Part shown: in pieces, positions 9,072 through 17,965 of the stretch
How the letters are laid out: every line of letters starts with the position of its first letter
How positions within the stretch are numbered: the stretch's first letter is position 1
Assembly (NCBI RefSeq): GCF_020171465.1
Contig: NZ_JAIUZR010000003.1
Span: 1-64,000 of the forward strand
Length of the DNA stretch: 64,000 nucleotides
Origin: Lutimonas saemankumensis
GTDB lineage: Bacteria; Bacteroidota; Bacteroidia; Flavobacteriales; Flavobacteriaceae
Direction of reading: 5' to 3'
Notes under the pieces: model-generated
What the model saw: the letters and a program-made list of their open reading frames with translations, nothing else
The model's database searches: none
Told to the model about the DNA's origin: nothing
Made by a program: the position numbers and the translations under genes

Positions 9072-10754
9072 ATGGTATTATTGGACTGGATCGTTTTATT
9101 GGCGACACTTTTGTTTATAGTGATTTACGGATCATGGAAAACCAGGGGAAGCAAGAATGTCAAAGATTTCATTAAAGGCGGAAATGAGGCCAAATGGTGG
9201 ACTATAGGCCTGTCGGTAATGGCAACCCAGGCGAGTGCCATAACCTTTTTATCAACACCGGGACAGGCATTTCACAGTGGGATGGGTTTCGTCCAGTTTT
9301 ATTTTGGATTGCCTCTTGCCATGATTATTATTTGCATGGTTTTTATTCCTATTTACCACAAATTAAAAGTTTTTACGGCCTATGAATATTTAGAGACTCG
9401 TTTTGATTTGAAAACAAGGTCTTTGGCCGCAATTTTGTTTTTGATTCAAAGAGGTCTTGCAGCGGGAATTACCATTTTTGCTCCAGCCATTATATTATCC
9501 GCAGTTTTGGGTTGGGACCTTCTGACACTGAACATAATCATAGGAGTTCTTGTGATCATTTATACAGTAAGTGGAGGTACCAAAGCGGTAAGCGTTACAC
9601 AAAAGCAGCAGATGGCTATTATTTTTACCGGAATGTTTGCTGCCTTTTTCATTATACTGGGTTATCTGCCCGAGGACGTTACTTTTTCCAAGGCCATTGA
9701 AATTGCCGGGGCAAGCGGAAAAATGGAGGTTCTTGATTTTTCATTTGACCTTAACAACAGATACACGGTTTGGACGGGGTTTTTGGGAGGTACGTTTTTA
9801 ATGCTTTCTTACTTTGGGACGGATCAGTCCCAGGTGCAGCGGTATTTATCGGGTAAATCGATAAGAGAGAGTCAGTTAGGACTTCTTTTCAACGGATTTT
9901 TAAAGGTCCCTATGCAATTTTTTATCTTGCTTGTAGGGGTTATGGTATTTGTTTTTTATCAATTTAATAATTCCCCTTTGAATTTTAATCCATCTGCTAC
10001 CGATGTGGTGAAGGAGTCAATATATGCTGAGGAATATGACGCATTGGAAAAGAATCATTTGAATCTTTTACAGGAAAAGAAAGAACTGCAGTTGCAGTAT
10101 GCTGAGTATCCGGATCAGATCGAGCTCGGTAACAAGATCAGTGAACTTCAAGAAAGAGAGCTGGCTTATCGGGAAGAAGCAAAGGAACTCATACTAAAGG
10201 CAGACGCAAATCAAGAGGTTAATGATAAGGACTATGTCTTTATTCATTTTATTCTCAATAATCTTCCACGTGGCCTTATAGGGCTCTTGCTGGCGGTAAT
10301 TTTATCCGCAGCTATGTCTTCAACCGCATCTGAACTAAACGCTTTGGCGGCTACGACCACTATGGATCTCTACAAACGAAACGATCATAAGAAAAGAGAT
10401 GACATGTATTATGTGTCTGTTACAAAATGGTTTACTCTTGCCTGGGGTGTGTTGGCTATACTTGTAGCGAGTGTTGCCAATTTGTTTGACAATCTGATCC
10501 AGTTGGTTAACATCATTGGTTCTATTTTTTACGGTAACATATTAGGTATTTTCCTCATTGCTTTTTTTATCCGATTCGTCAGGGGAAATGCTGTATTTAC
10601 AGGTGCACTGTTAACGCAGCTCGTCGTTATCTGGATCTACTTTATGGATGTACTTCCATATTTATGGCTCAATCTGCTGGGATGTGTGCTGGTTATGCTT
10701 CTGGCCGTGATAATTCAGTTTGTTACCGGAGCCAGGAATACCAATAAGGTTTAG
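9072..10754 (+). CDS. Sodium:solute symporter (SSS family)
   Basis: The 560-residue polytopic protein has the SSS layout, starting with DWIVLLATLLFIVIYGSWKT and a first core helix carrying SVMATQASAITFLSTPGQA. It also contains GGTKAVSVTQKQQ and the LSAAMSSTASELNALAA segment typical of sodium-binding helices. It would import a solute with Na+. A hydrophilic, strongly charged insertion at residues ~306-384, rich in E, K, L and Q and probably coiled-coil, interrupts the helix series. It sits 3 bp after the 37-codon membrane peptide and downstream of the PIG-L deacetylase, so the three may form one uptake unit. The substrate cannot be read from sequence. Confidence 0.92.
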   Translation: MVLLDWIVLLATLLFIVIYGSWKTRGSKNVKDFIKGGNEAKWWTIGLSVMATQASAITFLSTPGQAFHSGMGFVQFYFGLPLAMIIICMVFIPIYHKLKVFTAYEYLETRFDLKTRSLAAILFLIQRGLAAGITIFAPAIILSAVLGWDLLTLNIIIGVLVIIYTVSGGTKAVSVTQKQQMAIIFTGMFAAFFIILGYLPEDVTFSKAIEIAGASGKMEVLDFSFDLNNRYTVWTGFLGGTFLMLSYFGTDQSQVQRYLSGKSIRESQLGLLFNGFLKVPMQFFILLVGVMVFVFYQFNNSPLNFNPSATDVVKESIYAEEYDALEKNHLNLLQEKKELQLQYAEYPDQIELGNKISELQERELAYREEAKELILKADANQEVNDKDYVFIHFILNNLPRGLIGLLLAVILSAAMSSTASELNALAATTTMDLYKRNDHKKRDDMYYVSVTKWFTLAWGVLAILVASVANLFDNLIQLVNIIGSIFYGNILGIFLIAFFIRFVRGNAVFTGALLTQLVVIWIYFMDVLPYLWLNLLGCVLVMLLAVIIQFVTGARNTNKV

Positions 10755-10812
10755 TTTGATTTCTTTCTGCAAGTCAGGTGAATATATGTTTTAAATACCT
10801 CAAATTACATGA

Positions 10813-10845
10813 AAAAAAAGCCCTGATTATCAGGGCTTTTTATTT
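10813..10845. terminator. Bidirectional terminator between convergent genes
   Basis: A seven-pair core stem GCCCTGA/TCAGGGC with a TTA loop is flanked by an A tract on the left and a T tract on the right, so it works for both the symporter and the DUF2911 genes transcribed towards it. Confidence 0.92.
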
Positions 10846-10862
10846 AAATTAATTCGTTGACT

Positions 10863-11354
10863 TTATTCAACTTTAATATGGAGTCGTGCCTTATCCCAGG
10901 AAAAAACGATACCCGATTTATCCACGGCGTACATCAACTGTTCCTGAGTACTTGTATCAAATTCAGGTTTTATCATTACACGCAAAGCATCATCCGATTC
11001 AGAATAGGAATAAGCCCCCCAGGCATCATTCTTCTTGTTAAAAATAGCCACCCAGTCACCGGCTTCATTAGGAATGATGAAAAATCCGTATTTACCGGCA
11101 GCTAGTTTTTTACCTTCAACACTCACGTCCTTATCAAAAGAAACAGTTGTGTTCTCATTGGCGCCTGCCCTCCAGACCTGGCCATACTTCTCCAAGCCTC
11201 CCCAGATCTTTCTTCCTTTGACACTGGGTGCCCCATAATCGATTACAATATTTGCGCCATTAACGGTTCCTTTGGTACTTAATCTAGGGCTTTTTTGCGC
11301 ACAGCTTACGGAAACAATAAAAAAGAATGAGAGTATTAAGCTAAAAGTTTTCAT
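10863..11354 (-). CDS. DUF2911 domain protein, probable lipoprotein
   Basis: The 163-residue product has an N-terminal hydrophobic segment ending SVSC, which could be a lipobox with Cys18. A single DUF2911 domain follows: VDYGAPSVKGRKIWGG-like, then YGQVWRAGANENTT and AAGKYGFFIIP. These motifs are shared with the next gene (11365), making them tandem paralogues in one orientation 10 bp apart. DUF2911 proteins are common exported proteins of Bacteroidota. Their molecular role is not established, so none is proposed. Confidence 0.85.
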   Translation of the reverse strand: MKTFSLILSFFFIVSVSCAQKSPRLSTKGTVNGANIVIDYGAPSVKGRKIWGGLEKYGQVWRAGANENTTVSFDKDVSVEGKKLAAGKYGFFIIPNEAGDWVAIFNKKNDAWGAYSYSESDDALRVMIKPEFDTSTQEQLMYAVDKSGIVFSWDKARLHIKVE

Positions 11355-11364
11355 AATTTAATTT

Positions 11365-12207
11365 TTATTTGCTCCACTCTGCGATGGATTCTTTGTTCAT
11401 TTTGATATAGTCGTCATTTCCTGCTTTCTCAGAGGCAGCTAAAGAAACTTTAGCGCTTTCTATGGCCCCTTTCTTATCTCCGAGCTCGGCCTGAATCAAT
11501 GATTTTTGACGTGACATCCAAAATGCATTTGGGTTCATTTCCACAGCTTTACTTACCCACTCAAGCGCCTGATTCAAATCCTTACCTGAACTCCTGTAAT
11601 AGGAGGCGGCACTAAAATAATCGTTGGCAGTTGGCCCTGCCATTGCACTTTCAATGCTTTTAACAGCCATTTCATCTGTTGGAGTGTCAATTTTTAGCAT
11701 TACCATGGTTTTTTCCCACATGATATACATATTTCCGGAAGTTCCGTCAGCAAGGTCTCCAAAACCAAATGTAAAGTTTTCCATTGGGTAATCCATAGGC
11801 ATGGTCTTGGCCGTTACCTTAAGCGCTACCTTACTTTCATCAAGTTCAGCCGGGGCACCCCCTGCCTGATATTCTGTGTAGAATACAATGTCCCAAGAAT
11901 CTGAATTAGGAACACTTAATATGGCGTAAGTTCCTTTTTTTAATTCTCCACCATTTATTTTTAGATCTGTACTCGTTGAGAATTTAGTTCTCATATTGGC
12001 TCCGGTTCTCCAGATTTTACCATAAGGTACAAGGTCGCCAAAGATCGTTCTTCCGCGCACAGCTGGCCTCGAATATTCAACAGAAACCTCGGATAATCCT
12101 ATAGTCTGAGATACTTTTGCCGCCGGGCTGGGTTGTGGGGTTTGAATTTGTGCCTGTAAAGAAAATATGGCACATAAGAATGTTAGAATAGTTAGTTTAA
12201 ATTGCAT
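11365..12207 (-). CDS. DUF2911 domain protein with C-terminal TPR-like region
   Basis: A signal peptide (LTILTFLCAIFSLQAQ) precedes a DUF2911 domain at residues ~35-170, with SRPAVRGRTIFGDLVPYG, IWRTGANMRTKF and KKGTYAILSVP. The last ~80 residues read as two tetratricopeptide-like helical pairs (SYYRSSGKDLNQALEWVSKA, then ALGDKKGAIESAKVSL-type sequence), suggesting protein binding. It is the first gene of the DUF2911 pair and transcribed towards the shorter paralogue. Likely periplasmic; function unknown. Confidence 0.87.
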   Translation of the reverse strand: MQFKLTILTFLCAIFSLQAQIQTPQPSPAAKVSQTIGLSEVSVEYSRPAVRGRTIFGDLVPYGKIWRTGANMRTKFSTSTDLKINGGELKKGTYAILSVPNSDSWDIVFYTEYQAGGAPAELDESKVALKVTAKTMPMDYPMENFTFGFGDLADGTSGNMYIMWEKTMVMLKIDTPTDEMAVKSIESAMAGPTANDYFSAASYYRSSGKDLNQALEWVSKAVEMNPNAFWMSRQKSLIQAELGDKKGAIESAKVSLAASEKAGNDDYIKMNKESIAEWSK

Positions 12208-12339
12208 AAAATAGAGTTTTCGTTAATAAATCTTAAATTTAATTCAATTCTCGGGCTTGATCCGAAATTCCTTGAGAATTTAACAAAAATTTAAGAGGAA
12301 TTCAAACTGATGACGGGTCAATGTATTGCAACTGCAATT

Positions 12340-13992
12340 TTAACTGTATTTTCTTCTTCTGTTCCAGTTAAACAAAATGCCAAAAAGAAAAAGAATGACC
12401 AAGGGAAATGCTATGTTCAAGAGCTGCCAGTAATTTCTTTCTCCATAAGCTTTTTCCTTATCCAGGAACTGGATCTGCAGTGATTTTCCCCTGAGTTGCA
12501 GTAAACCTGAATCATCCAGCAAATAATGAACACTGTTAAGTAAAAAGTCCTCGTTACCAAAATTTTGACCGGTCCATTTATCCTGACCCAGTGGTAAAGG
12601 ATTGTTGCTCATGACTTCATTCACTGCAATGTCTCCGTCGCTAACAATAATCATCTGGTTTGCTAAACTTTTGGGCCTGTAGTTTTCAAGTTCAAAGGGT
12701 AGCACGCGATTTGAATAAGCCGAGTTAAATGACCCTTCTAAAAGCACGGCAAAATTCGTCTGGGCATCTTTGAATTTTTCTTTATCCACCGGGATGGCAA
12801 CTTCATTAAGGCTAATGTTCACAGGTGTACCCGTAATCTTTGCCACAGGAGAAGATTGTAAGAGCAGGGTTTTCTTTATTCCATTATTGAGTGTATCAAT
12901 ACTGCTCGGGAACTTCAATAAAACCGGATCCAGGTTTTTGGTAATTGGATTCGTATTATCCGCAAATACCAGCGGAAAGTAAAGCCATGGAAAATTTTGA
13001 TATTGAACCTGGTTACCCGTGTTGCCGGCAGCAAGTCTGATACTGCTGCTGTACAGGTCCTTGGTGACATTATAATTTATCCTGACTCCGTAGCTAAATA
13101 GTAAATCGGTCAGATTCAGATCCCTGTTAAAGGCAAGTGAGGTACCGGAGGTCATTAAACTGTCCATTTCCGCATAAACGTTGTCAAGTAACCAAAGTGT
13201 TCTTCCCCCGTGTGCGATATATTGATCTAGAACCAGTTTTTCATTTTCCTCAAATCTTTTTGATGGCTTTACGATGACAGAAAGGTCATAGGCGGACAGC
13301 TGCTGGAAAGTTCTTACAGGATTTTCCGAAACTGAGTCCATTGTGAATTCAGCCAGCTTGTAATATTCTCCCAGCTTTTTTAGAAAACTGTAAAGATAAA
13401 TATCTTCCGGTTGGCCATTTCCTTTTAATACAGCTATGGTTTTTGACTTTCCCTGACTTATTTTATGTATGGCGTTGGAAAATTCATATTCCAGATTTTC
13501 GATCGAATTTTGCAATTGCTGTTCCTGACTGGGAGCCAGGGCACTGACCAGCAGAGGTACGTTTTCCTCTTGATTACCATAATTAACGACTGCCCATGGA
13601 AAAATGACCTCTTCAGAAACTTTTCCATCTTCCTGTACCGTTAACCTGCTTGGCTGAAGCCCTTTTTTGACCAATTCCTTGGAGGAACTCATCGGATCAA
13701 TAAACCTAAACTGTATTAATTCATTGATTTCATTGAATTCCTGAAGCAACTGATTGGTTTCCAGCTGCAGCCTTTTGAATTCCGCAGGAAAGCTTCCCTG
13801 TAGATACACCTTAATTGACAGAGGTTTTTCGATCTCACTGATTAATCTTTTTGTTTCGTCTGATAAAGTATAGCGTTTATCATGGGTAAGATCATATCTT
13901 TTGTAGTAAAAACTTCCTGCAATATTCAGGCCTACAAGTACGATGAAAACAATGAATATGTTCAAATATGTTTTTTTCTCGGTCACCATCAT
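12340..13992 (-). CDS. gldG: Gliding motility ABC-transporter auxiliary protein GldG
   Basis: The 550-residue protein has one N-terminal membrane helix (YLNIFIVFIVLVGLNIAGSF) followed by YYKRYDLTHDKRYTLSDET, typical of GldG/Mucin-associated ABC substrate-binding proteins. A large periplasmic part and a C-terminal helix (LNIAFPLVILFLFGILF) ending in basic residues complete it. GldG works with permease GldF and ATPase GldA in a membrane ABC complex linked to gliding. gldF lies 9 bp upstream in the same direction, and gldA is not in this window. Many gliding Bacteroidota lack gldFG, so presence here is informative but not proof of motility. Confidence 0.94.
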   Translation of the reverse strand: MMVTEKKTYLNIFIVFIVLVGLNIAGSFYYKRYDLTHDKRYTLSDETKRLISEIEKPLSIKVYLQGSFPAEFKRLQLETNQLLQEFNEINELIQFRFIDPMSSSKELVKKGLQPSRLTVQEDGKVSEEVIFPWAVVNYGNQEENVPLLVSALAPSQEQQLQNSIENLEYEFSNAIHKISQGKSKTIAVLKGNGQPEDIYLYSFLKKLGEYYKLAEFTMDSVSENPVRTFQQLSAYDLSVIVKPSKRFEENEKLVLDQYIAHGGRTLWLLDNVYAEMDSLMTSGTSLAFNRDLNLTDLLFSYGVRINYNVTKDLYSSSIRLAAGNTGNQVQYQNFPWLYFPLVFADNTNPITKNLDPVLLKFPSSIDTLNNGIKKTLLLQSSPVAKITGTPVNISLNEVAIPVDKEKFKDAQTNFAVLLEGSFNSAYSNRVLPFELENYRPKSLANQMIIVSDGDIAVNEVMSNNPLPLGQDKWTGQNFGNEDFLLNSVHYLLDDSGLLQLRGKSLQIQFLDKEKAYGERNYWQLLNIAFPLVILFLFGILFNWNRRRKYS

Positions 13993-14001
13993 TTTCTTTT
14001 C

Positions 14002-14724
14002 TTATTGTTTCAAATCAAAATTCGTCTTTGTAAAAAAGAGGAACAAAAAGGTTACACTTAAAAAATAGATTAGATCTTTCGTATCGATGACTCCTCTGCC
14101 TATATTGACAAATCTCGCATAAAGCCCAAGACTTTTGAGATCAAATTTTTCAATAGAAAAAATTCCATCCAGGGCTTCGAATCCATAAAAGATAAAAAAT
14201 GAAAAAGCAACACCTAAAATAAAGGCAACGATCTGATTATTGGAAAGGGTAGAGGTCCACATCCCAATTGCTGTGATTGAACTGGCGAGGAACAGGAGGC
14301 CAAAATAGGAGCCTATAATACTTCCAAAGTCGATATTTTCGGGAGTCGCACCCAACTTGAAAATGGTGTAAACATAAATAAGTGTAGGAACCAGTGCGAT
14401 TAAAATCAAAATCAGGGATCCCAGATATTTTCCGATCACAATATCCCAGCTACTGATAGGTTTCGTCTTTATAATTTCAATCGTTCCTAACCTGATCTCA
14501 TCCGAAAATGTACGCATCGTTATAGCTGGGATCATAAAAATAAAGAACCAGGGAGCGATAAAGAAGAAGCTGTTCAAATCGGCAAAACCTGCATTCAAAA
14601 TATTGAAATCTCCTTTAAACACCCATAAAAACAATCCGTTGATCAGTAAAAAAATGGCAATGACCAAATAACCGATCGGGGTGGCAAAAAACATTTGAAG
14701 TTCTTTTTTCAATATTGCGAACAT
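14002..14724 (-). CDS. gldF: Gliding motility ABC-transporter permease GldF
   Basis: This is a 240-residue integral membrane protein with about six helices, ABC-2 permease type. Motifs include ATPIGYLVIAIFLLINGLFLW at the first helix, FFIAPWFFIFMIPAITMRTF and DEIRLGTIEIIKTKPIS in the cytoplasmic coupling region. The length matches known GldF. It is directly upstream of gldG and downstream of the ABM-domain gene and SAM-hydroxide adenosyltransferase gene, all on the minus strand with gaps of 9-20 bp. They probably form one transcript. Confidence 0.94.
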   Translation of the reverse strand: MFAILKKELQMFFATPIGYLVIAIFLLINGLFLWVFKGDFNILNAGFADLNSFFFIAPWFFIFMIPAITMRTFSDEIRLGTIEIIKTKPISSWDIVIGKYLGSLILILIALVPTLIYVYTIFKLGATPENIDFGSIIGSYFGLLFLASSITAIGMWTSTLSNNQIVAFILGVAFSFFIFYGFEALDGIFSIEKFDLKSLGLYARFVNIGRGVIDTKDLIYFLSVTFLFLFFTKTNFDLKQ

Positions 14725-14743
14725 ATCTTATCTCAATTAATGA

Positions 14744-15049
14744 TCATTCAGGTTTTTTCAAACTTACGATTTTATCTACACTCCAGGCTTCTGGTTTGCG
14801 ACAGAACATGGTTTTGGTTTTTGCCCATACTTCTTTGAAAAAGTCGGAATTTCGATAAGCATTCAGATCTTTTTCTGATTGCCAGTGACTGTAAGTAAAA
14901 AAAATACATTCATTGTTTTTGTCCTGGTATATTTCAAGGTATTCACATCCCTCAAAATCAATGATCTTGTGTTTGATTTTATGGAAACGAGTCAGAAAAG
15001 CATCTGTTTTGTCTGGTAAAAAAGTCATTTTAACAATTCTGATCAGCAT
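14744..15049 (-). CDS. Antibiotic biosynthesis monooxygenase (ABM) domain protein
   Basis: The 101-residue single-domain protein has the ABM/dimeric alpha-beta-barrel pattern: an opening beta strand MLIRIVKMTF, a middle stretch NNECIFFTYSHWQSEKDL and the helix AYRNSDFFKEVW. The fold occurs in haem-degrading and quinone monooxygenases and in many proteins of unknown role. No haem-ligand assignment is possible by eye. It lies between the SAM-hydroxide adenosyltransferase gene (9 bp upstream) and gldF (19 bp downstream), likely in the same operon. Confidence 0.85.
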   Translation of the reverse strand: MLIRIVKMTFLPDKTDAFLTRFHKIKHKIIDFEGCEYLEIYQDKNNECIFFTYSHWQSEKDLNAYRNSDFFKEVWAKTKTMFCRKPEAWSVDKIVSLKKPE

Positions 15050-15058
15050 AGTCCTAAA

Positions 15059-15889
15059 TTAAAAGAAACGAACCGTGATATTATCTCTGTAATCCAACCC
15101 CAGTAAATTGGAAGCTCCTCCTACTGTCTTTAAATTACTGCGGTAAATTGAAATTTCAAGATAATTCGCACAATTAAAAATTGCCAGTTTCTTTCCGTCA
15201 TCCTGTCTCTTTTCAACAGGGGTATTATAGTCAACTATGTCATTGTATTTTTCATAAATTCGTGTGAATTTATAATTTCTCGCAATAATTTCAAATTCTC
15301 TTCCTTTTCCTACGTTCTGAAAAATACTTTTGGAGATATTGCTTATGACATTTCCAAAGTTGTCAATATAGATGATGCTTCCAACGATCTGGTTCTTCTC
15401 AGCATTGACCAAAGGTTGAATTTCCTGAATTTTTTTTATTTCTGAAATCTGCTTTCCAATGACATCCAGCGTACCACCTCGGGCTATATGACAGGCTACC
15501 TTAATGAAAATGCCAAGAATTGACAATTTGATGTCTTCCGGTTTTGCCAGGGTAATCTCGACAATCTTATCCGGATTGATCTCATTGGTGATCATCGAGA
15601 GGATCCCATTATCGCAACAAATAAAGTACTGCTCATCCATCTTGATGGCTATCGGCCTGTTTTCGATGCTTATTTCAGAATCAACACCAACAATATGAAT
15701 CGTTCCCGGGGGAAAGTTCTTATACGTATTTTTAAGGATATATGCAGTTTCGGTTACGCTGAACGGTGTAATATCGTGTGAAATATCAACAACCCGAACC
15801 TCGTCCAGCTCTCCATAGATAGATCCTTTGACAGCACCAACAAAGTGATCTTTTGTACCAAAATCGGTTGTTAAGGTTATGATTGGCAT
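15059..15889 (-). CDS. SAM hydroxide adenosyltransferase (DUF62 family)
   Basis: The 276-residue product begins MPIITLTTDFGTKDHFVG, the signature N-terminus of the DUF62/duf-62 family. It continues with VVDISHDITPF, GTIHIVGVD and CDNGILS. Characterised members hydrolyse S-adenosyl-L-methionine to adenosine and L-methionine using hydroxide. They are related to the SAM-dependent fluorinases and chlorinases, but the plain hydrolase is the default reading. It is the first gene of the gldF-gldG transcript and divergent from phoH, with 152 bp between. Confidence 0.92.
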   Translation of the reverse strand: MPIITLTTDFGTKDHFVGAVKGSIYGELDEVRVVDISHDITPFSVTETAYILKNTYKNFPPGTIHIVGVDSEISIENRPIAIKMDEQYFICCDNGILSMITNEINPDKIVEITLAKPEDIKLSILGIFIKVACHIARGGTLDVIGKQISEIKKIQEIQPLVNAEKNQIVGSIIYIDNFGNVISNISKSIFQNVGKGREFEIIARNYKFTRIYEKYNDIVDYNTPVEKRQDDGKKLAIFNCANYLEISIYRSNLKTVGGASNLLGLDYRDNITVRFF

Positions 15890-16041
15890 ATTTTTCTCAA
15901 TGATTCCTGAAAATGGAATATAATATTTTTAACAAATGGTTTTTTGCTGTTAAAATGTGCTATTTTTGTTGTACAAATCTAATCAAATTAAAATATTATT
16001 AAAGCTCAAAAGGCTTTATTTTTGAACTAAACTTTTTAGTA

Positions 16042-16986
16042 TTGAACGAAAGAATAATTGAACTGGAGCAGGTGTCTCCAAATGAATTTTTTGGACCTCA
16101 CAACAGCAACATCGAGCTAATAAAAAAAAGCTTTCCAAAACTGAAGATTGTTGCACGAGGAAATAAGCTAAGAATATATGGTGAGTCTGTAATGCTCGAT
16201 GAGTTTGAAAAGAAGTTCAATTCACTTGTTAATTATTTTCACAGATACAACCGGCTTGATGACAATAGTATAGAAAGAATTCTGAGTACTGAAGTGCAGC
16301 ATAAGAATTCCAGGGATTCTGACGGGGTACTTGTTCATGGAGTTTCGGGACGAATGATCAAGGCGCAGTCAGTCAACCAGAGAAAAATGGTTGATATCAT
16401 GAAAACCAATGATATGATGTTCGCCATTGGCCCTGCCGGAACCGGAAAAACCTATACTGCAGTTGCTTTGGCGGTAAAAGCTCTTAAAGAAAGAGAAGTA
16501 AGAAGGATCATATTGACGAGGCCTGCCGTTGAGTCCGGTGAGAACCTTGGATTTCTTCCCGGCGACCTGAAGGAAAAACTGGACCCTTATATGCAGCCGC
16601 TCTACGATGCTCTAAGAGACATGATTCCCTATGAAAAGCTCGAATCTTTTATTGAAAAAGGGACGATCCAGATAGCACCTCTTGCATTTATGCGTGGTCG
16701 CACCCTGGACAGTGCATTTGTCATTCTGGATGAAGCGCAAAATACGACGCATAATCAGATGAAAATGTTCTTAACACGAATGGGTAAGAATGCAAAATTT
16801 ATTATCACGGGTGATCCCGGACAGATCGATTTACCGCGAAGACAGATCTCAGGCCTGAAGGAGGCGCTTTTGGCCTTGAAAGGACTCAAAGGAGTAGGTT
16901 TTGTTCATCTTGATGAAAAAGATGTTATCAGGCACAAACTGGTTAAACAGATCATTAATGCTTATAAAAATATTGAAACAGATTAA
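16042..16986 (+). CDS. PhoH family ATPase
   Basis: The 314-residue protein has a PhoH-type N-terminal region (residues 1-100, KIVARGNKLRIYGE) and a P-loop domain with Walker A GPAGTGKT at 130-137 and Walker B VILDEAQN around Asp230-Glu231. PhoH-like proteins are cytoplasmic ATPases probably acting on RNA. The start is TTG at 16042: it gives MNERIIELEQVSP, the usual opening, and no ATG is near. A -7 box TATTTTTG lies at 16017-16024, and purC follows after 18 bp. Confidence 0.93.
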   Translation: MNERIIELEQVSPNEFFGPHNSNIELIKKSFPKLKIVARGNKLRIYGESVMLDEFEKKFNSLVNYFHRYNRLDDNSIERILSTEVQHKNSRDSDGVLVHGVSGRMIKAQSVNQRKMVDIMKTNDMMFAIGPAGTGKTYTAVALAVKALKEREVRRIILTRPAVESGENLGFLPGDLKEKLDPYMQPLYDALRDMIPYEKLESFIEKGTIQIAPLAFMRGRTLDSAFVILDEAQNTTHNQMKMFLTRMGKNAKFIITGDPGQIDLPRRQISGLKEALLALKGLKGVGFVHLDEKDVIRHKLVKQIINAYKNIETD

Positions 16987-17004
16987 AAACAAGAAAATTA
17001 CAGC

Positions 17005-17958
17005 ATGAATACCATCAACGATACCAATTTTAATTTTCCCGGTCAAAAAAACGTATACAAGGGAAAAGTGAGAGAAGTTTACAATATTAATGATAAGTAT
17101 CTGGTTATGATCGCGAGTGACCGTTTATCGGCTTTTGATGTGATCATGCCAAGACAGATCCCATTTAAAGGACAGATTCTTAACCAGATTGCCTCGAATA
17201 TGCTTGAATCAACAAAGGACCTTGTTCCAAACTGGTTGATTGACACTCCGGATCCTAATGTGGCCGTGGGACATCTTGCCAAACCCTTCAAGGTAGAAAT
17301 GGTGATCAGAGGTTATCTATCCGGTCATGCCTGGCGTGAATACCGAGATGGAAAAAGAACCTTATGTGGAGTAACGATGCCTGATGGTATGAAAGAGAAC
17401 GACAAGTTTCCTGAACCCATTATAACACCTTCCACCAAAGCGGACGATGGGCTTCATGATGAAGATATTTCAAGAGAAGATATTATTGCCCAGGGAATTG
17501 TTTCTGAAGAAGATTATACAGTCCTTGAAGATTATACGAGAAAATTGTTTCAGAGAGGAACCGAGTTGGCCGCAAAAAGAGATCTTATTCTCGTAGACAC
17601 AAAATATGAATTTGGAAAAACCATGGAAGGTGAAATTGTCCTGATTGATGAAATTCATACACCTGATTCTTCCAGATATTTTTATGCTGATGGTTATCAA
17701 GACCGTCAGGACAGAGGAGAGGCCCAAAAACAGCTTTCCAAAGAATTTGTCCGTCAGTGGCTCATAAGCAATGGGTTTCAAGGGAAGGAAGGCCAGGCTA
17801 TTCCTGAAATGTCAGATGAAAAGATCAATGAAATTTCTGACAGATATATCGAATTATATGAAAACATTACCGGTGATTCCTTTGAAAAAGCGGACACTGA
17901 TCATATTCTTGAAAGAATTGAAGAAAATGTGACCTCTTTTCTGTCTGGGCTTCAGTAA
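17005..17958 (+). CDS. purC: Phosphoribosylaminoimidazole-succinocarboxamide synthase
   Basis: SAICAR synthase of de novo purine synthesis joins aspartate to CAIR using ATP. Visible signatures are [13 protein letters not shown] near residue 18, [28 protein letters not shown] and [11 protein letters not shown]. At 317 residues it belongs to the longer type found in Bacteroidota and fungi rather than the ~240-residue E. coli type. It follows phoH by 18 bp, and converges with the PLP enzyme gene with only 7 bp between stop codons and no terminator visible there. Confidence 0.97.
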   Translation: MNTINDTNFNFPGQKNVYKGKVREVYNINDKYLVMIASDRLSAFDVIMPRQIPFKGQILNQIASNMLESTKDLVPNWLIDTPDPNVAVGHLAKPFKVEMVIRGYLSGHAWREYRDGKRTLCGVTMPDGMKENDKFPEPIITPSTKADDGLHDEDISREDIIAQGIVSEEDYTVLEDYTRKLFQRGTELAAKRDLILVDTKYEFGKTMEGEIVLIDEIHTPDSSRYFYADGYQDRQDRGEAQKQLSKEFVRQWLISNGFQGKEGQAIPEMSDEKINEISDRYIELYENITGDSFEKADTDHILERIEENVTSFLSGLQ

Positions 17959-17965
17959 CCGGTAA

